From: Ceratorhiza oryzae-sativae
Lineage: Eukaryota; Basidiomycota; Agaricomycetes; Cantharellales; Ceratobasidiaceae
Length of the DNA stretch: 25,569 nucleotides
Assembly: GCA_030998015.1 (NCBI GenBank)
Contig: JARWMV010000188.1
Span: forward strand, 1-25,569
Reading direction: 5' to 3'
Under the pieces are notes generated by a model. That model worked only from the letters and a program-made list of their open reading frames with translations. It made no database searches and had not been told where the DNA came from. Below, piece by piece: positions 16,422-24,833 of the stretch (positions within the stretch are counted from its first letter, which is position 1; the number at the start of each line of letters is the position of its first letter). Made by a program: the position numbers and the translations under genes.

Positions 16422-16723
16422 CGGCAGGAGAAAAATCGGATAATTACGGTTTTATAACAAAAACTGTAAAATATATATTAAATGAAATCAGTTTTGCAGC
16501 GCGCTATGCGGCTGAGGCAGCGCGCTATGCGGCTGCCCATAACAAAAATAGATTAATAAAAGGGTTAATAAAATCATTTTTATAACGCCGGAACCTGTGA
16601 CTCGGCGCCCTTAAACTTACATGGGCCATACCGTATCTATGATGTCCGACAGCCAATACAGGAGGTCCACGTTTACAACAAAGTTGACACGAGACGAAAA
16701 ACTTAGAAAAATTAGTCTGGCCT
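16422..16723. other. Unassigned stretch with two F hairpins
   Basis: An open frame runs through 16385-16585 and ends NKNRLIKGLIKSFL, with the F hairpins read in frame. It could be the tail of a broken HEG, but no motif proves it. A degenerate E copy lies at 16671-16694. Confidence 0.3.
16496..16537 (-). repeat. Tandem pair of family F hairpins (F3, F4)
   Basis: GCAGCGCGCTATGCGGCTG twice, separated by three bases. Confidence 0.82.
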
Positions 16724-16755
16724 CTATCTCGGTCAACATAGTTGACACGAGATAG
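16724..16755 (-). repeat. Family E hairpin (E7)
   Basis: Same CTATCTCG/CGAGATAG form as E4. Confidence 0.75.
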
Positions 16756-17043
16756 GGTAGGGTTAAATTTGATTAACATATATAAAAAATAATGTCTCTT
16801 TTATATTTTACCTACCTCCTTTGTATTTGGGGTTTCTAAGGGCAAGCTCGTCCATAGGGAGAGGAAGCCCTCATAAATCCTAGGGAAGAGTCCGATCAAG
16901 AATAATACTGCGGACTCATACAGGGCTTGGACTAAAAACACTAGAGAACTTAACTTATCGCAGAAAGTTCAGTTATCTCTGTAGGGTAGACTGACTATAC
17001 CCATGGGATAAATTATAATTCTCTTCCGGATTAGAAACGGAGC
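16756..17043. other. Unassigned stretch, possibly structured RNA
   Basis: Contains the AGGGCAAGC...GGGAGAGGAAGCCCTC region, GAGTCCG with CGGACTC around GATCAAGAATAATACTG, and GGGTAGACTGACTATACCC. This is more pairing than a random spacer would show, but I cannot match it to rRNA, RNase P RNA or a group I core. A structural-RNA search on both strands would decide. Confidence 0.35.
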
Positions 17044-17215
17044 CCGCGCGCGTTAGTTGCTGGTGGGACTTGTCCCACCAACCAACGTGAGCAATCGCAA
17101 CCGTTTGCGATTGCTAGTGCGCGGCATAATATCGATATTTAGCCGCCGGCTGAAAATGACGAACGGTCGTCATTTTCTACGAGGGAATCTTTAGGATTCC
17201 CTCTAACGCCGGCGG
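17044..17215 (+). repeat. Family A element, 172 nt (A13)
   Basis: Standard copy. On the minus strand the right flank reads GGGTAGAGTGGTAGAAC, which resembles a tRNA D-arm. Confidence 0.95.
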
Positions 17216-17443
17216 GATTTGAAGTTCTACCACTCTACCCAAACCCCAAAATTTCTAGGGACCAACAGCCCATGACAAATTAGGGGTTAAATGAACCCTC
17301 GGCTAGATCTAAAGATCTGGATGACCCTTACTTACTCCCTGAAAGGGAGGAATCACGGGTCGGGTTTAATTTTCCTAACCTGACACGGTCGACAATTGAC
17401 GCCGCCGGTTCGGCATTACCTCGTTTTTGGTTCATAAAAACGA
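17216..17443. other. Unassigned stretch
   Basis: Short stems GATCTAAAGATC and CTCCCTGAAAGGGAG. No gene recognised apart from the D-arm-like edge next to A13. Confidence 0.35.
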
Positions 17444-17784
17444 CTACCGCGCTTCTCAGCGCTCTTTGATCGCCCGAAGGGCGGCCTAAGCGCTGAGAAC
17501 TCTAAATACCCCGCCAATGTTCCATTGGCGGATTTGCGAAGGCCCGCGCGCGTTAGTTGCTGGTGGGACTTGTCCCACCAACCAACGTGAGCAATCGCAA
17601 CCGTTTGCGATTGCTAGTGCGCGGCATAATATCGATATTTAGCCGCCGGCTGAAAATGACGAACGGTCGTCATTTTCTACGAGGGAATCTTTCGGTCCAG
17701 CAAGATTTATAAATTTATAAATCTTGCGTGGAAGGATTCCCTCTAACGCCGGCGGTGTATTTGGGGAAATGGTTCCCTTTGCGC
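17444..17784 (+). repeat. 341-bp direct duplication, copy 2
   Basis: Second copy of 14350-14690, with H2 at 17453-17499 and A14 in the same positions. The flanking DNA on both sides is different. Confidence 0.88.
17544..17755 (+). repeat. Family A element, 212 nt (A14)
   Basis: Carries the CAAGATTTATAAA loop hairpin. Confidence 0.93.
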
Positions 17785-18051
17785 ATTGGGAGGGGTTAAG
17801 AACTGTTAAAGTTAATAACCTTGGGGCTAAGCATTACAAACCATGACCCGGCGGCATGCTGTGACCCTAATGGTAAAAATTAAGCTGTGCTTATTTTACG
17901 CCCAAAATTTTAGTAGGTTCGTCATCACTTGTGGGGCGTGCTTCATCCTAGGTCTCTGCTGGGGCCTAGGAGGAAGCGGGAATTTAAGGATTCCCTAACA
18001 CTCCGACAGGGTTGAACCAGCACTCCGAAAGCTTTCAAAATTACATTTTGA
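17785..18051. other. Unassigned stretch
   Basis: A CCTAGGTCTCTGCTGGGGCCTAGG stem near 17949. No tRNA or protein motif recognised. Confidence 0.4.
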
Positions 18052-18279
18052 CCCGTGCACGCCTGCGAACGCCTTGGCTCATATTGACCTTAAGGTCAAT
18101 AATCAAGCCAAGTCGGCCCTGGCGTGCGCGCGGCGTCTGATTCCGAGGTACCCTGGAACTTAAAGTTCCAGGGTACCTCGCAATACCTCGCCGCGAACGC
18201 GGCCTCGATAACCATTACCCCTCGGGTCAACAGCATGTATTTATATATAAATACAATGCTGGTTGACCCTAAGCGGGGG
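18052..18279 (+). repeat. Family B element (B8)
   Basis: CCCGTG...GGGGG with a nested CATATTGACCTTAAGGTCAAT hairpin in the CTTGGC loop. The flanks TTTGA and TATGA differ by one base. Confidence 0.85.
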
Positions 18280-18455
18280 TATGAATGAAGAACGAAGCCC
18301 TTCACCATAAGACGAAACCTAAGGCCATTTTAAGATTTACGGCAGAGTTCGCAGATTCTACCGTGCATCTAAATATACTGTTAAAATGGGTAATCTAGTG
18401 GAGTATGGTAATATTTGAGAGTTAGGGTTAATAACTCCTTCTTTTATAAAAATTT
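18280..18455. other. Unassigned stretch
   Basis: AT-rich, nothing recognised. Confidence 0.4.
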
Positions 18456-18627
18456 CCGCCGGCGTTAGAGGGAATCCTAAAGATTCCCTCGTAGAAAATG
18501 ACGACCGTTCGTCATTTTCAGCCGGCGGCTAAATATCGATATTATGCCGCGCACTAGCAATCGCAAACGGTTGCGATTGCTCACGTTGGTTGGTGGGACA
18601 AGTCCCACCAGCAACTAACGCGCGCGG
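18456..18627 (-). repeat. Family A element, 172 nt (A15)
   Basis: Standard copy; B9 begins one base after it. Confidence 0.95.
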
Positions 18628-18628
18628 G

Positions 18629-18838
18629 CCCCCGCTCTATCGGCTAAAATCTTAGGTGTAACCCAAGATTTCAGCCGCCCTGCCTAGAGAACTGCGCTTT
18701 AGCGCACGTCTTGGCAGGGGTAATAAAGCGGAGGGTCAACGACCCGTGGGCATTGTTAACGAGGCCGCGTTCGCGGCGAGCCGCGCGCACGCCAGGGCCG
18801 CCTTGGCTTAAGCCAAGGCGTTCGCAGGCGTGCACGGG
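18629..18838 (-). repeat. Family B element (B9)
   Basis: CCCCCGC...CACGGG with the CCCTGCC...GGCAGGG module but without the GAGGTACCCTGG hairpin. Adjacent to A15. Confidence 0.85.
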
Positions 18839-18915
18839 TCATATTAGATATAATAAATATTCAAACCTGCGGACAGTTGCGCCTTACTCACAGATTCTGT
18901 TCAGGGAGGGGATTA

Positions 18916-19275
18916 TTAGTTAGGTGATATATCAAATGCAATCAATAAGCCTGGCACTAATGCGATTAAGGCGATTGCTACAGGTAGTAAACCAGTCCAG
19001 CAGAAAATCATTAGTTGATCATATCTCAATCTAGGCAGAGTGGCTCTAAACCACACGAATAGGAAACATACTAAACTAGTTTTTATAGCTAACACTACTG
19101 ATTGCAGGTTTACAACCGTATCGTTAACAAAAATTTCAGGTAGCAAGTAGCCTCCAAAAAACAATATAGCTGTTATACATGAGAATAACACTATTGAGCT
19201 ATACTCTGCTAAGAAAAAGAAAACAAAAGGCACACTAGAGTGTTCTGTAAAGAATCCAGCCACAAGCTCGGATTC
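18916..19275 (-). CDS. nad1: NADH dehydrogenase subunit 1, last exon
   Basis: Encodes the C-terminal 119 residues of ND1, the membrane subunit of respiratory complex I beside the ubiquinone site in the inner membrane. It begins ESELVAGFFTEHSSVPF, continues through FFLAEYSSIVLF and an FGGYL segment, then RATLPRLRYDQLM, a conserved ND1 block, and ends FDISPN with TAA. Three to four hydrophobic helices are evident. The preceding exon ends LAETSRTPFDLQEA, so the join LQEA/ESELVAG is the normal ND1 order. The exon starts in phase 0 after an intron ending in G. The EHSS and AEYSS wording is of fungal type. No repeat interrupts it. Confidence 0.95.
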   Translation of the reverse strand, partial: ESELVAGFFTEHSSVPFVFFFLAEYSSIVLFSCITAILFFGGYLLPEIFVNDTVVNLQSVVLAIKTSLVCFLFVWFRATLPRLRYDQLMIFCWTGLLPVAIALIALVPGLLIAFDISPN

Positions 19276-19389
19276 CGTAAAGAAGAGAAATTTGAGAGGG
19301 TAACTTAGAAAAACTCACCAAAGTAAGGTGAGTTTCCCCGAATAAATTAAAATTTAAAGTCAGCTAAAACGAATTATTTATCTAATTTT

Positions 19390-19561
19390 CCGCCGGCGTT
19401 AGAGGGAATCCTAAAGATTCCCTCGTAGAAAATGACGACCGTTCGTCATTTTCAGCCGGCGGCTAAATATCGATATTATGCCGCGCACTAGCAATCGCAA
19501 ACGGTTGCGATTGCTCACGTTGGTTGGTGGGACAAGTCCCACCAGCAACTAACGCGCGCGG
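19390..19561 (-). repeat. Family A element, 172 nt (A16)
   Basis: Standard copy near the 3' end of the intron; B10 abuts it. Confidence 0.95.
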
Positions 19562-19562
19562 G

Positions 19563-19725
19563 CCCCCGCTCTATCGGCTAAAATCTTAGGTGTAACCCAA
19601 GATTTCAGCCGCTAAAGCGGAGGGTCAACGACCCGTGGGCATTGTTAACGAGGCCGCGTTCGCGGCGAGCCGCGCGCACGCCAGGGCCGCCTTGGCAAGC
19701 CAAGGCGTTCGCAGGCGTGCACGGG
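19563..19725 (-). repeat. Family B element, short form (B10)
   Basis: Same 163-nt form as B2, next to A16, just beyond the last HEG block (GKYY). Confidence 0.85.
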
Positions 19726-19822
19726 TAATATTTACCGTTAAAAATTTTACCTGATCTAACTTTTCGGGAAACTGTGGTCTTATTAACACCAAATTCAGCA
19801 GCTAGCTCTATTTGATTTTTGA

Positions 19823-20049
19823 CCCGTGCACGCCTGCGAACGCCTTGGCTCATATTGACCTTAAGGTCAATAATCAAGCCAAGTCGGCCCTGGCGTGCGC
19901 GCGGCGTCTGATTCCTAGGTACCCTGGAACTTAAAGTTCCAGGGTACCTCGCAATACCTCGCCGCGAACGCGGCCTCGATAACCAAACCCCTCGGGTCAA
20001 CAGCATGTATTTATATATAAATACAATGCTGGATGACCCTAAGCGGGGG
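19823..20049 (+). repeat. Family B element with perfect TSD (B11)
   Basis: Flanked by TTTGA on both sides (19818-19822, 20050-20054). Removing the element and one duplicate joins IKTF to KNQIE in the HEG frame. Carries the nested GACCTTAAGGTC hairpin. Confidence 0.93.
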
Positions 20050-20170
20050 TTTGAATGTTTTAATCAAATTATTTTCCATGTCGTATATTCCTAAGGGATT
20101 TTTACTCATTACATCAGAAATTTTATTTCTAGTTTCAGAGGTATGGGTGAACATAGGATTTAACTCGCCA

Positions 20171-20210
20171 GGTTTGCTTCCATGCAAGATTTATAAAATC
20201 TTGCTGGACC
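20171..20210. repeat. Free-standing A-loop hairpin inside the HEG
   Basis: TTCCATGCAAGATTTATAAA/ATCTTGCTGGACC is the hairpin that fills the last loop of 212-nt A elements, slightly shortened. Here it sits alone between ESIKLI and KPGELNP. It keeps the frame length but introduces a TAA. Confidence 0.82.
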
Positions 20211-20239
20211 TGATTAACTTAATTGATTCTAGTGTATGA

Positions 20240-20483
20240 CCCGTGCACGCCTGCGAACGCCTTGGCTTAAGCCAAGCAAGCTTGGCTCATATTGACCTTA
20301 AGGTCAATGTAAGCCAAGGCGGCCCTGGCGTGCGCGCGGCGTCTGATTCCGAGGTACCCTGGAACTTAAAGTTCCAGGGTACCTCGCAATACCTCGCCGC
20401 GAACGCGGCCTCGATAACCATACCCACGGGTCAACAGCATGTATTTATATATAAATACAATGCTGGTTGACCCTAAGCGGGGG
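20240..20483 (+). repeat. Family B element with perfect TSD (B12)
   Basis: TATGA on both sides (20235-20239, 20484-20488). Removing it with one duplicate joins MFGKNH to TLESIKL. Its CTTGGC loop holds a nested AAGCTTGGC and GACCTTAAGGTC insert. Confidence 0.93.
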
Positions 20484-20563
20484 TATGATTTTTCCCAAAC
20501 ATCGGGTGGTTGGTTTTATCTACAAATCTAGCTTTCATTTTAGATATTGCCTCAGCCGTGTGT

Positions 20564-20785
20564 CCGCCGGCGTTAGAGGGAATCCTCAGATGAGGTAGCC
20601 TTGACCATGAGTCTCATGGTCCAGGCTACCTCCCATAAAGATTCCCTCGTAGAAAATGACGACCGTTCGTCATTTTCAGCCGGCGGCTAAATATCGATAT
20701 TATGCCGCGCACTAGCAATCGCAAACGGTTGCGATTGCTCACGTTGGTTGGTGGGACAAGTCCCACCAGCAACTAACGCGCGCGG
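20564..20785 (-). repeat. Family A element, 222 nt (A17)
   Basis: Carries the GAGGTAGCC loop hairpin. It separates SMLG from HTAEAIS. The frame re-joins if one adjacent C is counted with the element. Confidence 0.93.
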
Positions 20786-20867
20786 GCCTAGCATAGATTT
20801 AGCTTCCTGTTTGAAATTAAATAATTCTTCGAAAGGAAAGCTTTTAATAACCTCTGTTTCAATATCA

Positions 20868-20924
20868 CCCCCCGTGGTGGTGAGGACCGTCGCTCCGCTC
20901 GGGCCCATCCACCACCAAACCCTA
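20868..20924. repeat. GC hairpin beside C4
   Basis: GGTGGTGAGGACCGTCG...CGGGCCCATCCACCACC, part of the compound insert between LTD and IETEV. Confidence 0.6.
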
Positions 20925-21065
20925 CCCCGCTAATCGATACCCCTGCCAAGACGTGCGCTAAAGCGCAGTTCTCTAGGCAGGGTGTAGATTTGCCTTCGCA
21001 AATCATCGATTAGTGGAGCCCTCCGCGCTTAGGCCGCCCTGCTGGCGATCAAAGAGCGCGGAGGG
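20925..21065 (+). repeat. Family C element (C4)
   Basis: 141 nt; differs from C1 by one base noted (CTGCTGGCG for CTGCGGGCG). Confidence 0.88.
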
Positions 21066-21075
21066 GGCAGGCTTA

Positions 21076-21217
21076 CCCGTGCCGTGGGTTGTGCGCGAGG
21101 CGGCCCCTCTGGCCGCGAGGTATTGCGAGGTACCCTGGAACTTTCAGTTCCAGGGTACCTCGGAATCAGACGCCCGCGCACGCCAGGGCCGCAGCTGCGA
21201 TCGTAGGCGGGCACGGG
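21076..21217. repeat. Rearranged family B element (B13)
   Basis: CCCGTGCC...GGGCACGGG outer stem around GAGGTACCCTGGAACTTTCAG and diverged modules (GGCGGCCCCTCTGGCCGC; GCAGCTGC). Together with C4 and the hairpin beside it, it is removed as one block to join LTD to IETEV in frame. Confidence 0.75.
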
Positions 21218-21225
21218 TCAGTTAA

Positions 21226-21330
21226 AACTACAGCGACTCTAGCTGAAATTGTTGCACGTACGTGCAACAACTTCACGCTTGTAGAGGAGACGTATGTGTG
21301 CGGCTTAAGCCGTACACAGACGGATCCGAA
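21226..21330 (-). repeat. Structured insert in the GIY-YIG gene
   Basis: Contains GTTGCACGTACGTGCAAC (18-bp perfect palindrome) and GTGTACGGCTTAAGCCGCACAC. It lies between HEDP and VVLTD and includes a TGA in the HEG frame. Ends not defined. Confidence 0.55.
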
Positions 21331-21436
21331 GCTTGAGTTAAAGGATCTTCGTGATAATAATAAACTACAAAAATAAAATTATTTATACCATGTTTTTTCA
21401 TACTTCGCTGTAATCTGGCATTTGTTGTGATACCCT

Positions 21437-21608
21437 CCGCCGGCGTTAGAGGGAATCCTAAAGATTCCCTCGTAGAAAATGACGACCGTTCGTCATTTTC
21501 AGCCGGCGGCTAAATATCGATATTATGCCGCGCACTAGCAATCGCAAACGGTTGCGATTGCTCACGTTGGTTGGTGGGACAAGTCCCACCAGCAACTAAC
21601 GCGCGCGG
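21437..21608 (-). repeat. Family A element, 172 nt (A18)
   Basis: Interrupts the GIY-YIG gene after ERFTD. Exact removal gives ERFTDQGITTNARLQR in frame. Confidence 0.95.
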
Positions 21609-21916
21609 GATCTGTGAATCTTTCATACATATCTTTGCTGGACCCTATGTATTGTTTTCCATCTTTAGTGTTGACTAAACCATAAACACCGCCAACTTTT
21701 TTAAGATCTGCACGAACATCTTTAGGATCATTTAAATCAGAATATACCTTTAAAGGCACTAATGCAGAGATTAAGCTAGATACCATATTATTTGGAAGGA
21801 TAAAGTTAAGTATCTCTTCAAATTCAATTAACATAGTAAATATAACTGTAATTAAAAACACACAAAGTAAAATTGAAAATAGATATCCTCTAAGAGGAAA
21901 TAAGAAATTAATCAAA

Positions 21917-22125
21917 CCCCCGCTTATCGGCTAAAATCTTAGGTGTAACCCAAGATTTCAGCCGATACGCGTAGACCCGAGGGGTTTGGTTATCGAGGCC
22001 GCGTTCGCGGCGAGGTATTGCGAGGTACCCTGGAACTTTCAGTTCCAGGGTACCTCGGAATCAGACGCCGCGCGCACGCCAGGGCCGCCTTGGCTTAAGC
22101 CAGGGCGTTCGCAGGCGTGCTCGGG
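21917..22125 (-). repeat. Family B element with perfect TSD (B14)
   Basis: TCAAA on both sides (21912-21916, 22126-22130). This copy has GTGCTCGGG ends, like those of the axis element B5. Confidence 0.9.
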
Positions 22126-22231
22126 TCAAATTTGATAACATTTTTATTGGTAGATATTGTAATAGTCTCTAAATCTAAATACGCCCCACCAGTTCAAATG
22201 GCAAAGGATTTATCTTGTCACAAGACTTGGC

Positions 22232-22403
22232 CCGCCGGCGTTAGAGGGAATCCTAAAGATTCCCTCGTAGAAAATGACGACCGTTCGTCATTTTCAGCCG
22301 GCGGCTAAATATCGATATTATGCCGCGCACTAGCAATCGCAAACGGTTGCGATTGCTCACGTTGGTTGGTGGGACAAGTCCCACCAGCAACTAACGCGCG
22401 CGG
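22232..22403 (-). repeat. Family A element, 172 nt (A19)
   Basis: Standard copy in the intron, upstream of the R-like element. Confidence 0.95.
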
Positions 22404-22417
22404 ATTTCTTCATAGTT

Positions 22418-22437
22418 GCAGCGCGTTACGCGGCTGC
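22418..22437 (-). repeat. Family F hairpin, variant (F5)
   Basis: GCAGCGCGTTACGCGGCTGC: TTACG replaces CTATG of the other copies, changing the loop region only. Confidence 0.8.
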
Positions 22438-22738
22438 CCAGACCCCGAGGCTAACAATCGTAGCCAAGAGAGGGGGAGTGGGACCCTGTAAATTCCATTT
22501 TGCATATAAAATTAAATTTTCAACTAGAATCTCTTTTAAAAAATTTTGCAACTAGTTCAAATTTCAGCACTGATCTAGTTGCCGAACGGGGGCAAACCTT
22601 CATAGGCCCATTCGAGAAGCTATGTGATCTGGGGTTTAGAGTTATAGACTTGCTAGTTAGCCTTTAAATTTAATTTATTCTATTTACCTAGATTAAAAAG
22701 GAATATATCTTAATGGAAAACTAAACATTAAACTAAAA
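22438..22738 (-). other. Intron stretch without a gene
   Basis: AT-rich intron sequence, probably peripheral group I structure; no open frame with a motif. Confidence 0.4.
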
Positions 22739-22879
22739 CCCTCCGCGCTCTTTGATCGCCCGCAGGGCGGCCTAAGCGCGGAGGGCTCCAATAATCGATG
22801 ATTTGCGAAGGCAAATCTACACCCTGCCTAGAGAACTGCGCTTTAGCGCACGTCTTGGCAGGGGTATCGATTAGCGGGG
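22739..22879 (-). repeat. Family C element (C5)
   Basis: 141 nt; one base noted different from C1 (AATAATCGAT for ACTAATCGAT). Confidence 0.9.
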
Positions 22880-22972
22880 TATAGTTTAAGAATTCCATTG
22901 ACCACGTCTATTCTCTGAGGATACCAAACTTGCCCCAAGCGGGAACCCTGTCGTCAGCTCATAAAATGCTAG

Positions 22973-23132
22973 TGCCCCCCAAACATGTGCAGCGGACCCA
23001 ATCCCAGGTGGGAGGGTCCGCTGCATTGTTTGAGGGGCATCCGCCCCCCAATAAGGTTACCCCCCCAAACAATGCAGCATAGCTGCATCAGTTTGGGGGG
23101 TCAATGGCGACATTGCAATTATTGGGGGTCTA
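22973..23132 (+). repeat. Compound family D element (D9)
   Basis: Several C5-C7/G5-G6 hairpins in a row. The first GCAGC stem is itself split by an insert, CGGACCC...GGGTCCG, a hairpin within a hairpin. Confidence 0.75.
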
Positions 23133-23291
23133 CAGGGAACTAGCGGGAAGTTTAGTGTTTCCTGCTGATTGTTCTACTAAACATACAGAAAGAACGGCTA
23201 TGTGTTCAACCGGTAGAATTTTCCAGCATATAGCGGTCTTTAAGGAGACCGAATCCTTAGAGCCAAATTGTGGTTATACTCTTAGTAATGC

Positions 23292-23656
23292 AGCCTCCTG
23301 AAGATCAAATGGAGTTCTTGATGTTTCTGCCAATACTGATATGAAATAGAATAAAAATATTGTTAGTAGGGGTATAACACTCCAAACAGCTTGTTGGCTC
23401 TCAATGATTTTTGTAATGTTGAACGAACCTGTGATTAAAATTACAATTACTACCGCTGAACTAAGTACTAACTCGTAACTTATCATAGCCGCAGTTGATC
23501 TTAAAGAACCTAAAAAGGCGTATTTAGAATTAGCAGACCATCCCGCAAATAATACTCCATAGATTCCTAGAGAGGATAGAGCTAATGTATACAAGATTCC
23601 TAAAGAGAAATCGAAGAGTACTAAACCATCTCCGAAAGGAATTACTGCCCACAAAA
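23292..23656 (-). CDS. nad1: NADH dehydrogenase subunit 1, internal exon
   Basis: Encodes 121 full codons of ND1 from LWAVIPFGDGLVL through GWSANSKYAFLGSLRSTA, ISYELVLSSA, IESQQAVWSVIPLL and LAETSRTPFDLQEA. These are conserved transmembrane and quinone-site loop blocks of ND1, and the SANSKYAFLGSLRSTA wording is fungal. The 5' boundary is inferred: the upstream HEG ends in TAG, whose G can be the intron's last base. This leaves TT TTG TGG GCA, so the exon begins with two bases of a split codon. With the last exon it gives 240 residues; the first part of the protein lies beyond the window. Confidence 0.93.
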
Positions 23657-23691
23657 CTATGCAAAATATGCCCTTTGAACATTAAAGACCC

Positions 23692-23913
23692 CCGCCGGCG
23701 TTAGAGGGAATCCTCAGATGAGGTAGCCTTGACCATGAGTCTCATGGTCCAGGCTACCTCCCATAAAGATTCCCTCGTAGAAAATGACGACCGTTCGTCA
23801 TTTTCAGCCGGCGGCTAAATATCGATATTATGCCGCGCACTAGCAATCGCAAACGGTTGCGATTGCTCACGTTGGTTGGTGGGACAAGTCCCACCAGCAA
23901 CTAACGCGCGCGG
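23692..23913 (-). repeat. Family A element, 222 nt (A20)
   Basis: Near the 3' end of the HEG, after IIPSM. Carries the GAGGTAGCC loop hairpin. Confidence 0.94.
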
Positions 23914-24542
23914 GCATTGAGGGTATGATGTGGGGTTTAACTAAGTTAATTAAAGAGGGCATTGAGGATTTGTTAATTCGGATTCGATAAGAGATATTTC
24001 CGCCTTTTGTAATTCCATGGTTAATCAATCCACAAGATAATCCAAATTTAGAATTAAAAATATCAATTAAGCGTAGCCCGTAGGGCCCAAAACCACCGTG
24101 AAGGTGTTTTTTGGAAACATCTTCTTTTGAGTAAGAATCTGTACAAATGACTAAATGGCCTTTTGTTATGTTAAACGAAGCATCATCCATAATAAGAAAA
24201 GCTAAACCAACGGGTGTTAGTTTTTCATGGGCATTTAAGGGTACAATTTTTATGTTATTTTGTAAATCTTTAACATAAAAGTCGTCAATTACCCAGTTAA
24301 ACATAGGATATTTTAAGGTAGAAAACCGTATATCTGTATGAATTTTCCCAGTAAGTTCGTTTTGTTTTCTGGTAACTTCTTTGGGGGCTGTTCTAACAAA
24401 GGGTTTAAAAATAGAATATAAATGAAAAATTAATTCTTGGTTTACATTAGACATATAAAACCGCAATCTTGTGTTACCATTTAATTGAGATTTTTCTGCT
24501 GTAGCATCTCCCAGCATTGTTCCAAATATTACTTCTTTTTGA

Positions 24543-24736
24543 CCCGTGCACGCCTGCGAACGCCCTGGCTTAAGCCAAGCAAGCTTGGCTCATATTGACC
24601 TTAAGGTCAATAATCAAGCCAAGGCGGCCCTGGCGTGCGCGCGGCTCGCCGCGAACGCGGCCTCGATAACCAAACCCCTCGGGTCAACAGCATGTATTTA
24701 TATATAAATACAATGCTGGATGACCCTAAGCGGGGG
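24543..24736 (+). repeat. Family B element with perfect TSD (B15)
   Basis: TTTGA at 24538-24542 and 24737-24741. This copy lacks the GAGGTACCCTGG hairpin but has the nested GACCTTAAGGTC and CAGCATGTATTTATATA hairpins. Confidence 0.93.
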
Positions 24737-24833
24737 TTTGATATTCGGTCAGATCTGGGGCGTCCGGAGTTCTAGGCCCCTTTATACGGCTATTTTTTAC
24801 GTCCGTAGAATCAGTAGAATATTTTCTTAGACT

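Larger units (their letters stand above)
19736..21915 (-). pseudogene. GIY-YIG homing endonuclease, in six blocks
   Basis: This is a GIY-YIG intron endonuclease, read on the minus strand in six blocks. Block 1 (21915-21609) has GVYGLVNTKDGKQYIGSS, the GIY-YIG active-site motif, and ends ERFTD. Block 2 (21436-about 21226) has NARLQRSMKKHGINNF and VVYYYHEDP. Block 3 (20867-20786) has IETEVIKSFPFEELFNFKQE. Block 4 (20563-20489) has HTAEAISKMKARF. Block 5 (20228-20054) has KPGELNPMFTHTSETRNKIS, a NUMOD-type segment. Block 6 (19818-19736) has NQIELAAEFGVNKTTVSRKV, a DNA-binding helix-turn-helix. Removing A18, B11 and B12 exactly restores the frame; A17 needs one extra base removed. A structured insert after HEDP contains a stop in standard code. 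Not translatable as it stands. Confidence 0.88.
19276..23291 (-). other. Group I intron in nad1 (about 4.0 kb)
   Basis: The upstream exon ends in T (GAG GCT) and the intron ends in G before GAATCC, as group I introns require. P-like TATGCTGGAAAATTC (23217-23237) and Q-like AATCAGCAGGAAAC (23157-23176) give the P4-P6 core. R-like TTTAGAGACTATTAC lies near 22159-22174. I did not find a convincing S element; it may lie beyond the HEG. The intron carries a GIY-YIG HEG and is swollen by A16-A19, B10-B14, C4, C5, D9 and an F hairpin. Confidence 0.88.

Noticed and set aside
18000..18050. tRNA suggested by GGGTTGAACC near 18010
   Set aside because: The flanking bases do not form a T-stem, and no anticodon arm or acceptor could be built.
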